64,000 nucleotides of DNA from Bacillus sp. FJAT-26390 (GTDB lineage Bacteria; Bacillota; Bacilli; Paenibacillales; Paenibacillaceae). Under the pieces are notes generated by a model. The model did not search any database, was not told the DNA's origin, and was given only the letters and a program-made list of their open reading frames with translations. The stretch is taken from positions 577,186 through 641,185 of the forward strand of contig NZ_MAQX01000011.1 in the NCBI RefSeq assembly GCF_001682865.1, given 5' to 3'. Position numbers and translations under genes: made by a program. Shown here piece after piece: positions 1 through 8,987 of the stretch. Position 1 is the stretch's first letter, and each line of letters starts with the position of its first letter.

Positions 1-3000
1 CTTACGCTGCCTGCTAGCAGCTGATCCTCTCCTACGCTGCCGAGCGCCAGCTTCGACGAGGTTACGCTGCCCGCTGTCAGCTGCTCCGTTCCTACGCTCC
101 CAAGCGCCAGCTTCGACGAGGTTACGCTGCCTGCTATCAGCTGATCCTCTCCTACGCTGCCGAGCGCCAGCTTCGATGAGGTTACGCTGCCTGCTAGCAG
201 CTGTTCCTCCCCTACGCTGCCGAGCGCCAGCTTCGACGCCGTTACACTGCCTGCTAGCAGCTGATCCTCTCCTACGCTGCCGAGCGCCAGCTTAGACGCC
301 GTTACGCTGCCCGCTAGCAGCTGATCCTCTCCTACGCTGCCCGCTGTCAGCTGCTCCGTTCCTACGCTGCCGAGCGCCAGCTTCGACGAGGTTACGCTGC
401 CCGTTGACAGCTGCTCCGAGCCTACGCTGCCATGCGCCAGCTTCGATGAGGTTACGCTTGCCGCTGATAGATGCTCTGATCCTACACTGCCATTCGCCAG
501 CTTCGAGGATGTAACGCTCTCGGCTGATAGATGTTCGGTTTCTACGCTGCCAATTGCCAGCTTCAAGGAAGTTACGCTCTCGTCTGCTAGCTGCCCCTCT
601 CCTACGCTGCCGAGTGCCAGCTTCGACGCCGTTACGCTCTCGTCTGCCAGCTGCCCCTCTCCTATGCTGCCGAGCGCCAGCTTCGACGCCGTTACGCTCT
701 CGTCTGCCAGCTGCCCCTCTCCTATGCTGCCGAGCGCCAGCTTCGACGCCGTTACGCTCTCGTCTGCCAGCTGCCCCTCTCCTATGCTGCCGAGCGCCAG
801 CTTCGACGCCGTTACGCTCTCGTCTGCCAGCTGCCCCTCTCCTATGCTGCCGAGCGCCAGCTTCGACGCCGTTACGCTCTCGTCTGCCAGCTGCCCCTCT
901 CCTATGCTGCCGAGCGCCAGCTTCGACGCCGTTACGCTCTCGTCTGCCAGCTGCCCCTCTCCTATGCTGCCGAGCGCCAGCTTCGACGCCGTTACGCTCT
1001 CGTCTGCCAGCTGCCCCTCTCCTATGCTGCCGAGCGCCAGCTTCGACGCCGTTACGCTCTCGTCTGCCAGCTGCCCCTCTCCTATGCTGCCGAGCGCCAG
1101 CTTCGACGCCGTTACGCTCTCGTCTGCCAGCTGCCCCTCTCCTATGCTGCCGAGCGCCAGCTTCGACGCCGTTACGCTCTCGTCTGCCAGCTGCCCCTCT
1201 CCTATGCTGCCGAGCGCCAGCTTCGACGCCGTTACGCTCTCGTCTGCCAGCTGCCCCTCTCCTATGCTGCCGAGCGCCAGCTTCGACGCCGTTACGCTGC
1301 CCGCTGTCAGCTGCTCCGTTCCTATACTCCCCGGCGCCAACTTCGACGAGGTCACGCTGCCCGCTGTCAGCTGCTCCGTTCCTACACTTCCCGGCGCCAA
1401 CTTCGATGCGGTCACGCTCTCCGCTAATAAATGCTCCGTTCCTACGCTGCCAAGCGCCAGCTTCGACGCCGTTACGCTCTCCGCTGTTAGATGCTCCGTT
1501 CCTACGCTGCCAAGCGCCAGCTTCGACGCCGTTACGCTCTCCGCTGTTAGATGCTCCTCTCCTACGCTGCCGAGCGCCAGCTTCGACGCCGTTACGCTGC
1601 CCGTAAATAGCTGATCCGCCCCTACGCTGCCAAGCGCCAGCTTCGACGCCGTTACACTTCCCTCAGAGAGCTGCTCCTCTCCTACGCTGCCGAGCGCCAG
1701 CTTCGACGCCGTTACGCTTCCCTCAGAGAGCTGCTCCTCTCCTACGCTGCCGAGCGCCAGCTTCGATGAGGTTACGCTCCCATCAGAGAGTTGTTTCTCT
1801 CCTACGCTGCCGAACGATAGCTTCGACGAGGTTACGCTTCCCTCAGAGAGCTGTTCCTCTCCTACGCTTCCGAGCGCCAGCTTCGACGAGGTCACACTCC
1901 CCTTAGAGAGCTGTTCCTCTCCTACGCTTCCGAGCGCCAGCTTCGACGAGGTTACGCTTCCCTCAGAGAGTTTTTCCTCTCCTACGCTTCCGAGCGCCAG
2001 TTTCGACGAAGTTACGCTTCCCTCAGTAAGCTGTTCCTCTCCTACGCTGCCATGCGCCAGCTTTGACGTTGTTACACTTCCCGTAAATAGCTGATCCGTC
2101 CCAACGCTGCCGAGCGCCAGCTTCGATGAAGTTACGCTTCCCGCAGTCAGTTGGTCCGTGCCTACGCTCCCACTCGCCAGCTTCGCGGATGTCACGCTGC
2201 CAGGCGCCAGCTGTTCAGTACCTACGCTTTCGGAACATAACTTCTCTGCCGTCACGCTGTCATCCGTAAGCTGCTCCGTGCCTACACTGGCCTCCGCCAG
2301 CTTCGAGATCGTTACGCTCCCCGCCGCGAGCTGCTCTGCTCCAATGCTGCCAAGCGCCAGCTTCGCTGTCGTTATACTGCGATCTGCCAGCTGCTCTGCT
2401 CCAACGCTGCCGTCTGCAAGCCTTGATGACGTTACGCTTCCTTCTGACAACTGCTCCGTGCCTACGCTGCTAAACGCCAGCTTCGACGATGTGACGCTGC
2501 CATCGGCGATTTGCTCCGATCCAACTGCGCCTGCTTCGATTTGATTCGTGCCGATGGCATCAGCCGCAAGCTTCTCGCGAGTAACAGCTCCGTCATTCAA
2601 CTGCTCCGTTCTTACGCTGTTAACCGATAATTGCTTGCTGCCGACAGTCCCTTGCTTAAGCTTATTACCGCCGATCAAATCATCCGCTATTTTATCGAAA
2701 GAAAGCACATCGCTCGCCAAATGGGCAATCGTAATCGTGCCTTTCCGGATATGGTAGCCTTGAATCGTATCCGACTTCAAATGTTTGCCCGCCAGCGACT
2801 CCAGCTGCACATGCTCGCTCGATACCGAATCCTGCGCAAGCTTCACTCTCGTCACCGATTCATCCTGAAGCGCTTGCTCCCCAATACTGCCTTTTGTCAA
2901 ATGAACCGAATAGATCGAATCGGGCTGGAGCTGCTTGGCGCTGATCGATAGATGGGCAATTTTCGCTGAGGTGATGGCGCCATCCGCGATATGGTCCGTA

Positions 3001-5040
3001 CCAACAGCGCCGCAGCCAAGCGCTTCCGCTCCAACGGATCCGTTTTGCAGCTGCTTAGAACCGACGCTGCCCTCTGCGAGCTTATCGGATGATATGGAGT
3101 CAACCGCCAAATGGGCGCCGTGCACGCTGCTCTCCCCTAGATGAATGCCGAGGACGGACGCGCTCCCCAAATGGCGGCTATGCACGGCTTCATCTGCGAT
3201 TTGCTTCGACTGCACAGCGCCAAAGGCAAGCTTAGCTCCTGTGATGGCCCCATCCTGCAGCGGATCCGTTCCTATCGATTTCTCAGCGAGATGGCTGGCT
3301 CCGATTGCCCCTTCTTCGATATGGAACGAGCGAATGGAGTCCGGCTGGATATGCTGCGATGCTACCGATTTGATCGCAAGATGACTGGACAATATCGCGT
3401 GCGGCAAAAGCTTGGCGCTCGTAACGCTGCCATCAGCAAGCTTTTCGGTCGAGACGCTTAGATCCGTCAGCTTATCGGTCGTGACCGACTCCGGCGAGAG
3501 CTTGAGCGAGTTCACGACATGATCGGCTAGATGATGAGAAAATACGGCGCCTGGCGCGATAAAACGCTCCGTCACAGCACCAAGCGCGAGCTTATTGCTT
3601 GTAACAGCACCATCCTGCAGCTTCAGTGTATCGACCGAATCAACCGCTAAGTGGCGGCTTGCTATAATCGCTTGCTTCAGATGCTCGCCTTTTATGGCTT
3701 CATGACTAATCGCTTCACCGGTTACGGAGCCCGGCGAGAAATGGAATCCTCGAAGCGATTCAGGCGCCAGCTTCTGAAAGGTAACCGCCTCATCTTGCAA
3801 ATGCCTGGATTCAACCGAGCCATTAGCGAGAATCGAACCATCGACAGCATTCTCTGTGAGCTTGCTTCTTGAAACGGATTCATCCGCTAGCTGCGACATG
3901 CCAACTGCCTCAAAGCCGATATGCTCTTCTCGAACCGCTTGAGCCGCAAGCTTATCTTCGTTGATAATTCCATTTTGCAAATGCGCCCTTAAGACAGCTT
4001 TCGGAGCGATATGCCTAGCTGTTATCGATTCACCCGTTATATGTGCTTGCGATATTTGATCAACGGCTATCTTCTCGGAGGTGATGCTCCCGACTCCCAA
4101 ATGACGGTTTTGCACCGAATCATTGGCCAGCTTTTGTGCGTTCACGCTTTGATCGGACAGCTTTGATAACGTAATCGAATGATCGACTAGCTTAATGGTC
4201 GAAACCGATTGATCCGCCAGCTTAGCCGAATTGACCGATTGATCGGCTAGATGCTCACTTGTTATTTGTCCGCTTGCGACGTGTGCGCTTAGAATGGCTG
4301 CTGCCTGCAAGTGAGATGAAGACACCGCTTCGTCCGCCAATTGCTCGGCTTCGACCGCCTTTGCCTGCAGCTCCCTTGTTCCGACTGCGCCCTCTGCCAA
4401 ATGCTCTGCTGTGATTTCGCTCGGGGCCAAATGCTTTCCCTGAATGATACCAACCGCAATGTGATCTGCAAGCAATACGCCAGGCTTCAAATGCTCGGAA
4501 TCAATCGACTCCGCTGCTATCTTCTCGCTCGTAACGGCTGCATCCCGCAGCTTCGAGTGCGTTACCGCGCCATCGGCGAGCTTGGAATTATTAATGCTCT
4601 CATTCGCCAAATTGTCCGGACGGATCGCTCCGCTTTTAATTTTTTCCGCTGTAACCGACTGATCTGCCAGCAGCTCTGAGGTAATCAGAAACGACTTTAA
4701 ATGCCTGGATTCAATCGAGCCTTCGGCAATTTTATCCGAACTGATCATGCGGTCATCCAGCTTCTCCGATGTGATGCTGCCATTTTGAAGCTTATTGCCG
4801 GAAATCGATTGATCCAAAATTTTATCGCCGGAGATCGAATGGTTGGCCAGATGCCCCCCCGTAATCGATTCGTTTGCGATTTTGGCTGAATTGACCGCCC
4901 CATCCTCCAGATGAATGCTCTGAACCGCATAATCGGCAAGCGCGCTTGCTTGCACGCTGCCTGCCGCCAGCTTGCTGCTATCGATCGCCCCAGGCGCGAT
5001 TTTCTCCGCCGTAACGGACAAGTCAACCAAATCATCTGTA
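1..5040 (-). repeat. 30-nt coding repeat array (decapeptide units), about 168 units
   Basis: The whole repeat region of the giant gene holds a strict 30-nt period, with a 60-nt higher-order period clearest below position 2500. Units near 4000-5040 share mainly the hydrophobic positions and the G-S/A-[I/V] and S-K-[I/L] motifs. Units below 2100 also share most codons. The gradient runs from old diverse units at the N-terminus to young homogeneous units towards the C-terminus. Confidence 0.9.
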
Positions 5041-5402
5041 TAAATAAAAGCGAGCGGACCCTCCGGCTCCTTCTTTTCCTCCACTTTCTCCAGCTTCTCT
5101 TCCAAGGTAATGGGTTGAATCTGTTCAACCAGCTCAACCAGCTCTTCGGTATGCTGCTCCTCTTCCTGCTCGATCGATTCAGGCTCAGCGTCAGCTTGAT
5201 CAAGTACGGGCGCAACGGCATTGATGCTTACTTCCGGCTCCAAATCCTCCGTTATCTCCAACGATGCTTTGGCCGCCTCTACTGCGGCAACCTTCTTCTT
5301 ATTCAGCTCATCCAGCCACTTTAACTCGGAAGTATGCGGATTATCAACATAAAAAAGCGGCTTTCGCCCCTTCGGGCTTTTCCCTTTACTGCTTTTAGTC
5401 AT
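1..5402 (-). CDS. giant decapeptide-repeat protein (C-terminus outside window)
   Basis: An uninterrupted minus-strand frame runs from ATG at 5402 to the window edge (1800 codons, no stop seen). AAGGAG lies 6 nt before the ATG. Residues 1-125 form a lysine/glutamate-rich head with no signal peptide or membrane segment and a likely helical stretch around 25-50. From about residue 126 the protein is all 10-residue units of the form xx[I/V]xxxx[I/L]xx, for example GAIDSSKLAA, GSITSEKLDD and ESVTASKLAL, about 168 units here. All units fit a 30-nt register, so no frame-breaking or partial-unit indel is visible. N-terminal units are diverse; units nearer the window start become near-identical 20-residue pairs. 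The pattern resembles repeats in phage tail fibres and other fibrous surface proteins, and one hydrophobic residue every five suggests a beta-helix or beta-solenoid. A surface, spore or fibre role is inference only. Confidence 0.85.
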   Translation of the reverse strand, partial: MTKSSKGKSPKGRKPLFYVDNPHTSELKWLDELNKKKVAAVEAAKASLEITEDLEPEVSINAVAPVLDQADAEPESIEQEEEQHTEELVELVEQIQPITLEEKLEKVEEKKEPEGPLAFIYTDDLVDLSVTAEKIAPGAIDSSKLAAGSVQASALADYAVQSIHLEDGAVNSAKIANESITGGHLANHSISGDKILDQSISGNKLQNGSITSEKLDDRMISSDKIAEGSIESRHLKSFLITSELLADQSVTAEKIKSGAIRPDNLANESINNSKLADGAVTHSKLRDAAVTSEKIAAESIDSEHLKPGVLLADHIAVGIIQGKHLAPSEITAEHLAEGAVGTRELQAKAVEAEQLADEAVSSSHLQAAAILSAHVASGQITSEHLADQSVNSAKLADQSVSTIKLVDHSITLSKLSDQSVNAQKLANDSVQNRHLGVGSITSEKIAVDQISQAHITGESITARHIAPKAVLRAHLQNGIINEDKLAAQAVREEHIGFEAVGMSQLADESVSRSKLTENAVDGSILANGSVESRHLQDEAVTFQKLAPESLRGFHFSPGSVTGEAISHEAIKGEHLKQAIIASRHLAVDSVDTLKLQDGAVTSNKLALGAVTERFIAPGAVFSHHLADHVVNSLKLSPESVTTDKLTDLSVSTEKLADGSVTSAKLLPHAILSSHLAIKSVASQHIQPDSIRSFHIEEGAIGASHLAEKSIGTDPLQDGAITGAKLAFGAVQSKQIADEAVHSRHLGSASVLGIHLGESSVHGAHLAVDSISSDKLAEGSVGSKQLQNGSVGAEALGCGAVGTDHIADGAITSAKIAHLSISAKQLQPDSIYSVHLTKGSIGEQALQDESVTRVKLAQDSVSSEHVQLESLAGKHLKSDTIQGYHIRKGTITIAHLASDVLSFDKIADDLIGGNKLKQGTVGSKQLSVNSVRTEQLNDGAVTREKLAADAIGTNQIEAGAVGSEQIADGSVTSSKLAFSSVGTEQLSEGSVTSSRLADGSVGAEQLADRSITTAKLALGSIGAEQLAAGSVTISKLAEASVGTEQLTDDSVTAEKLCSESVGTEQLAPGSVTSAKLASGSVGTDQLTAGSVTSSKLALGSVGTDQLFTGSVTTSKLAHGSVGEEQLTEGSVTSSKLALGSVGEEKLSEGSVTSSKLALGSVGEEQLSKGSVTSSKLALGSVGEEQLSEGSVTSSKLSFGSVGEKQLSDGSVTSSKLALGSVGEEQLSEGSVTASKLALGSVGEEQLSEGSVTASKLALGSVGADQLFTGSVTASKLALGSVGEEHLTAESVTASKLALGSVGTEHLTAESVTASKLALGSVGTEHLLAESVTASKLAPGSVGTEQLTAGSVTSSKLAPGSIGTEQLTAGSVTASKLALGSIGEGQLADESVTASKLALGSIGEGQLADESVTASKLALGSIGEGQLADESVTASKLALGSIGEGQLADESVTASKLALGSIGEGQLADESVTASKLALGSIGEGQLADESVTASKLALGSIGEGQLADESVTASKLALGSIGEGQLADESVTASKLALGSIGEGQLADESVTASKLALGSIGEGQLADESVTASKLALGSIGEGQLADESVTASKLALGSVGEGQLADESVTSLKLAIGSVETEHLSAESVTSSKLANGSVGSEHLSAASVTSSKLAHGSVGSEQLSTGSVTSSKLALGSVGTEQLTAGSVGEDQLLAGSVTASKLALGSVGEDQLLAGSVTASKLALGSVGEEQLLAGSVTSSKLALGSVGEDQLIAGSVTSSKLALGSVGTEQLTAGSVTSSKLALGSVGEDQLLAGSV
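616..1298. repeat. perfect 60-bp tandem repeat, about 11.4 copies
   Basis: A 60-bp unit recurs without a single mismatch from 616 to 1298. On the minus strand each unit encodes two decapeptides, GSIGEGQLAD and ESVTASKLAL. The same 60-bp pattern continues on both sides with growing divergence. Identity at synonymous positions points to recent expansion by slippage or unequal recombination. Copy number is likely variable between isolates and prone to assembly collapse. Confidence 0.95.
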
Positions 5403-5436
5403 AGTCCTCTCCTTCTTCCACCAGAAATGTCATAGG

Positions 5437-5445
5437 TAATATATG
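5437..5445 (-). promoter_or_regulatory. possible sporulation-type -10 element before the giant gene
   Basis: The minus strand reads CATATATTA 35 nt before the start codon. This fits the sigma-K -10 pattern CATAnnnTA and partly the sigma-E -10. I could not find a convincing -35 at the right distance, so this is only a hint of mother-cell expression. Confidence 0.2.
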
Positions 5446-5508
5446 CACATACCCATGGGCTGGCTACTGGCAGCGAAGACAAATCTCCGTATTTGGCAAT
5501 CCGCATGC

Positions 5509-5543
5509 AAAAACCGCGGGAGCGTGCTGCTCTCCGCGGTTTT
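5509..5543 (-). terminator. intrinsic terminator of the FecCD permease operon
   Basis: On the minus strand AACCGCGG pairs with CCGCGGTT and is followed by a T run, just after the stop of the second permease gene. It separates that operon from the giant repeat gene. Confidence 0.8.
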
Positions 5544-5558
5544 GAATAGGCTGTTCGA

Positions 5559-6590
5559 TTATTTGGATTTGGACAGCAAATATAGGAAATAGGGAGCTCC
5601 GATAACGGCTACTACGATGCCGGTCGGGATTTCATTGGGCTGGAATGCCCATCTGGCCAGCGTATCCGCCACGATGACAAGCAGCGCTCCAACAAATGCC
5701 GACGCTGGAAGCAATACTTGATGCTGAGGACCAACCAGCCGCCGAGCCAAGTGGGGAGCAATCAGCCCCACGAAGCCGATGCCGCCGCCGACAGCTACGC
5801 AAGAGCCGGCAAGGCCCACTGAAGCTGCAAGCAGCCAAGCTCTTTCCTTATTCACCTGAGCGCCGAGCCCTACCGCCAATTGATCGCCAAGGTTGAGCGC
5901 ATTGAGCGCTTTCGCCTTATACAGCACGAATGGAAAAATAACGATCAGCCAGGGCAGCAGTGCCAGCACATATTTCCAGTTCGTTCCCCAAATGCTTCCT
6001 GCCATCCATGTGGCAAAAAACTGATATTTCTCCGGCGTAAGGCGCAAAATCAATATTTGCATCGTTGCGCTAATGCCCGCCGCCACAGCAATACCAACGA
6101 GAATCATCCGGGTTGGCAACAATCCGCGGTGCCGCTTATATGAAAGCACAAAAATGATCAATGCCGTCATCGATGCGCCAAGCAAAGCGAGAAAAGGCAT
6201 CAAGAAGATAGAGCCTTTCTCCGTTGGCGGATAAAATGAAATGAACAAAATAACGGCAAGTCCAGCGCCTGCGTTAATGCCAAGCAGCCCTGGATCCGCT
6301 AACGGATTGCGTGACAACCCTTGGATTATACAACCCGATACGGCGAATCCGGCTCCAATTAATATCGAAATGACAATTCGCGGCAAGCGAAAATCAAACA
6401 AAATAAGCTCCTGCTTGGCTGTGCCCCCGCCAAACAGCGTTTTAAATACGTCTAGCGGAGCCAGCCGAATGAAGCCCGTGTTCATGCTAATGATAAAAGA
6501 AATAACAATTAGCCCGCCTAGCACCGTCATGACGAGAATAGCGCGTTTTCTTCTGCGCTTCTCCGTTGCATTAATAAATAAAGTATCCAC
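5559..6590 (-). CDS. iron-siderophore ABC transporter permease, FecCD family (second subunit)
   Basis: 343-residue polytopic membrane protein of the FecCD/BtuC family. Family-typical stretches include the segment around residues 75-100 (RNPLADPGLLGINAGAG) and the late motif GGGIGFVGLIAPHLAR near residue 265, part of the loop that contacts the ATPase. The start is GTG at 6590, with AAGGGGG 8 nt upstream inside the end of the previous gene; the two genes are 2 nt apart. It would form a permease heterodimer with its neighbour. No binding protein or ATPase is encoded beside it, so those subunits must come from elsewhere, as with shared ATPases in Bacillus. The siderophore is not predictable. Confidence 0.9.
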   Translation of the reverse strand: MDTLFINATEKRRRKRAILVMTVLGGLIVISFIISMNTGFIRLAPLDVFKTLFGGGTAKQELILFDFRLPRIVISILIGAGFAVSGCIIQGLSRNPLADPGLLGINAGAGLAVILFISFYPPTEKGSIFLMPFLALLGASMTALIIFVLSYKRHRGLLPTRMILVGIAVAAGISATMQILILRLTPEKYQFFATWMAGSIWGTNWKYVLALLPWLIVIFPFVLYKAKALNALNLGDQLAVGLGAQVNKERAWLLAASVGLAGSCVAVGGGIGFVGLIAPHLARRLVGPQHQVLLPASAFVGALLVIVADTLARWAFQPNEIPTGIVVAVIGAPYFLYLLSKSK

Positions 6591-6592
6591 GC

Positions 6593-7630
6593 TTATTCCC
6601 CCTTCATTTTAGTTACAAGATAAAGGAAGAATGGAACGCCGATTACCGCGATAATGATACCGATTGCCACTTCCTGTGGCGGATTGACCATACGCCCGCC
6701 AATATCCGCAAGAACCATGAGCAGACTGCCGAGAACAGCCGAGCAAGGGATAATCCATCTATAATCCACGCCAACGAGAAAACGTGAAATATGAGGAATG
6801 ATTAAACCCACGAAGCCAATCGAGCCTACGGCAGATACAGCCGTACCGGCGAGCAGCAAGACGATGATTACGCCTCCCGCCTTTACCCAGCCCGTTCTTT
6901 GGCCAAGCCCTGCCGCAACGTCATCGCCCAAGCTGAGCAGCGTGATCGAGCGGGACAACGCAATGGCGCCAAGCAAACCGCCGATTACCCATGGGGAAAC
7001 AATTTGGATTTGCACCCATTTTGTGCCGGCTACGCCGCCTGCATACCAGAAAGCCAAATCTTGGCCGATTTTAAAATAAAGCGCGATGCCTTCCGTAATC
7101 GCAAGCAGCAAAGCGCCTACTGCAGCCCCTGCCAGCGTAAGTCGAACGGGCGTTAAGCCGCCTTTTGCCAAAGAGCCGATTCCATATACAAGCCCCATCG
7201 AAACAGCAGCGCCAGCAAAACATATAAACATGAGCCCTAAATACGAAACCGATGGGAAAAATGCAAAGCAAACCGCAAGCATGAAGCCTGCTCCCGCATT
7301 GATACCGAGCAAGCTCGAATCCGCTAACGGATTGCGAGTCATTCCTTGCATGACAGAGCCTGCGACAGCAAAAGCTGCGCCTACAAGCGCAGCCGCAAGC
7401 GCGCGCGGCATCCGAAGCTCTTTAATAATTTGATGCTGAATTTCATTGGCATTAAAGTGGAATACCGCATCCCATACGGTGGACAGGCTTATGTCCGCCG
7501 CTCCAACCGAAATCGATAAAGCAAGCGACAAGATGAGCGCAGCAATGCCGCCAAACAAAATAATGGTGGCCACTAGAGGCCGAGTACGCAGCTTTGTGCC
7601 TGCCAGCGCTTTCGCATTTGGAGAAGACAT
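6593..7630 (-). CDS. iron-siderophore ABC transporter permease, FecCD family (first subunit)
   Basis: 345-residue FecCD-family permease with an N-terminal membrane segment, the motif RNPLADSSLLGINAGAG near residue 95, and the ATPase-coupling region GSIGFVGLIIPHISR near residue 268. First gene of the pair. AAGGG lies about 10 nt before the ATG at 7630. A Fur-box-like sequence at 7746-7760 upstream suggests induction under iron limitation. The pair resembles Bacillus YfiZ/YfhA or FeuB/FeuC; the specific orthology is not decidable here. Confidence 0.9.
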   Translation of the reverse strand: MSSPNAKALAGTKLRTRPLVATIILFGGIAALILSLALSISVGAADISLSTVWDAVFHFNANEIQHQIIKELRMPRALAAALVGAAFAVAGSVMQGMTRNPLADSSLLGINAGAGFMLAVCFAFFPSVSYLGLMFICFAGAAVSMGLVYGIGSLAKGGLTPVRLTLAGAAVGALLLAITEGIALYFKIGQDLAFWYAGGVAGTKWVQIQIVSPWVIGGLLGAIALSRSITLLSLGDDVAAGLGQRTGWVKAGGVIIVLLLAGTAVSAVGSIGFVGLIIPHISRFLVGVDYRWIIPCSAVLGSLLMVLADIGGRMVNPPQEVAIGIIIAVIGVPFFLYLVTKMKGE

Positions 7631-7745
7631 CTTCTAACTACCCTTCTGTATGTATACTTTTGTTGAACTATTAAGAATAAGCTTGTTGTGCAGCTAGCTT
7701 TATAACGTAGCACAGTTTTATGGCATAAAAAAAAATCCGCCGTAC

Positions 7746-7760
7746 TGATAACGATTCTCG
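7746..7760 (-). promoter_or_regulatory. Fur-box-like operator
   Basis: The minus strand reads CGAGAATCGTTATCA. It matches the Bacillus 7-1-7 Fur consensus TGATAATnATTATCA at 11 of 14 defined positions. It lies about 120 nt before the permease pair, a function where Fur control is expected. Confidence 0.5.
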
Positions 7761-7838
7761 TTTTCAATATAGCAGACTTTTTATGAGATTTCAATGAAAT
7801 AATTAAGTCGATTTCTAGCGATTTTCAGCCATTTTAGT

Positions 7839-8987
7839 TCAGGCAAACACTCTTCCCCTGCTCGCAGGAGCCGTAAAACGGTGTGGAGCAAAGCTGCTGA
7901 TCGTTAATCCCGGCTGCTTTTCCTCTAGCAAATCTGCTACGGTATGTGCCGTGATCGGACTTAGCAATATGCCATTGCGATAATGCCCGGCAGCCATGAT
8001 GACCTCCGGCATGCCCTCAATGTTTCCAAGCAGCGGCAGCCCGTCTCGGGTTGCCGGGCGCAAGCCTGCCCAGCTATGGGCGGTTTGCCTGCCTTCAAGA
8101 AAAGGAAACAGCCGATTGCTGCTGCGAATGAGGCGGCCAATTCCCCGCTCCGTCACACTTGTCGCAAAACCGGCGACATCCTCGGAAGCGCCGCATACGA
8201 GCCGCGCATTGTTTTTGCCGACCCAATACGCCTGGCTGGAAAATACCATATGGCGAACCTCGTCTGCCTGATGCTCAAAGGAGCATATTTGCCCGCGAAT
8301 CGGATGAATCGGAATGCTGAGACCAAACCACTTCTCGTAAGCACCCGACCAAGCTCCCGCGCTTACGACTAACCGGTCGGCGTGAAGGACGCTTGCTAAA
8401 CGCTCTGCCCGAACAGATACTCCGCCGCTTGGATGAACAAGCACCTCTTCCATTTCCCCGGCGTGTGCATAAATGGTAACCCCTAGCTTTAGACAAGCAG
8501 CAGCCAGTGCCAAGACCAGCTTCGGCGCGTACACGTGGCTCTCTTGCTGCGTGTAGATGCCGGCAACCGCCGAATGCGACACCATCGGCTCCAGCGTCCG
8601 CAGCTGAGCCGCGTCGATGAGCTCCGCTTTAGCGCCCCATTCGTTTTGCCACTGCAATCTGGATGCAATTGGGAGCGCATCCGCTTCGTGCATGAACACA
8701 TTAATGCTTCCGCTTTGCACCCATTCAGCCGATAAGCCCGACAGCTCCTCGACAGCCTTGATCCATTCCGGATAACAACGAAGGCTGCTTAAACATAAAT
8801 GAAAGAAAGCGTCGGGCTGCTCCGTATTTTCCGAGAAAGGAGCAAGCATGCCGGCAGCCGCGCCCGATGCTTGGCCGCCTAGCTCATTAGGCTCTATGAG
8901 CGTTACATTCATCCCTCTTCTCGCCGCTTCAAACGCACAGGACAAGCCGATAATGCCGCCGCCCAGTATAATTACGGATTGAGGCAT
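7839..8987 (-). CDS. thiO: glycine oxidase ThiO
   Basis: 382-residue FAD-dependent amine oxidase (DAO family). The N-terminal dinucleotide-binding motif is VIILGGGIIGLSCA. The C-terminal FAD-contacting segment has WAGLRPATRDGLPLLG and GHYRNGILLSP. It oxidises glycine to iminoacetate (dehydroglycine), which ThiG uses to build the thiazole ring of thiamine. Last gene of the thi operon; its ATG overlaps the thiG TAA by one base (TAATG). Length is normal for the family. I see no strong terminator before the permease genes. Confidence 0.93.
   Translation of the reverse strand: MPQSVIILGGGIIGLSCAFEAARRGMNVTLIEPNELGGQASGAAAGMLAPFSENTEQPDAFFHLCLSSLRCYPEWIKAVEELSGLSAEWVQSGSINVFMHEADALPIASRLQWQNEWGAKAELIDAAQLRTLEPMVSHSAVAGIYTQQESHVYAPKLVLALAAACLKLGVTIYAHAGEMEEVLVHPSGGVSVRAERLASVLHADRLVVSAGAWSGAYEKWFGLSIPIHPIRGQICSFEHQADEVRHMVFSSQAYWVGKNNARLVCGASEDVAGFATSVTERGIGRLIRSSNRLFPFLEGRQTAHSWAGLRPATRDGLPLLGNIEGMPEVIMAAGHYRNGILLSPITAHTVADLLEEKQPGLTISSFAPHRFTAPASRGRVFA

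Noticed and set aside
554..1614. Long plus-strand open frames with Leu/Pro/Cys/Arg-rich or Ser-rich 20-residue repeats
   Set aside because: They are antisense shadows of the minus-strand giant gene. A 60-nt repeat without a stop in a frame stays open automatically. They have no ribosome-binding site and the composition is unnatural.
1..2540. CRISPR array
   Set aside because: The repeats are directly adjacent, without unique spacers, in a 60-nt coding period, and are translated in one open frame.
2158..5324. Further plus-strand frames across the repeat region
   Set aside because: All lie opposite the continuous decapeptide frame, lack initiation signals and show no domain.
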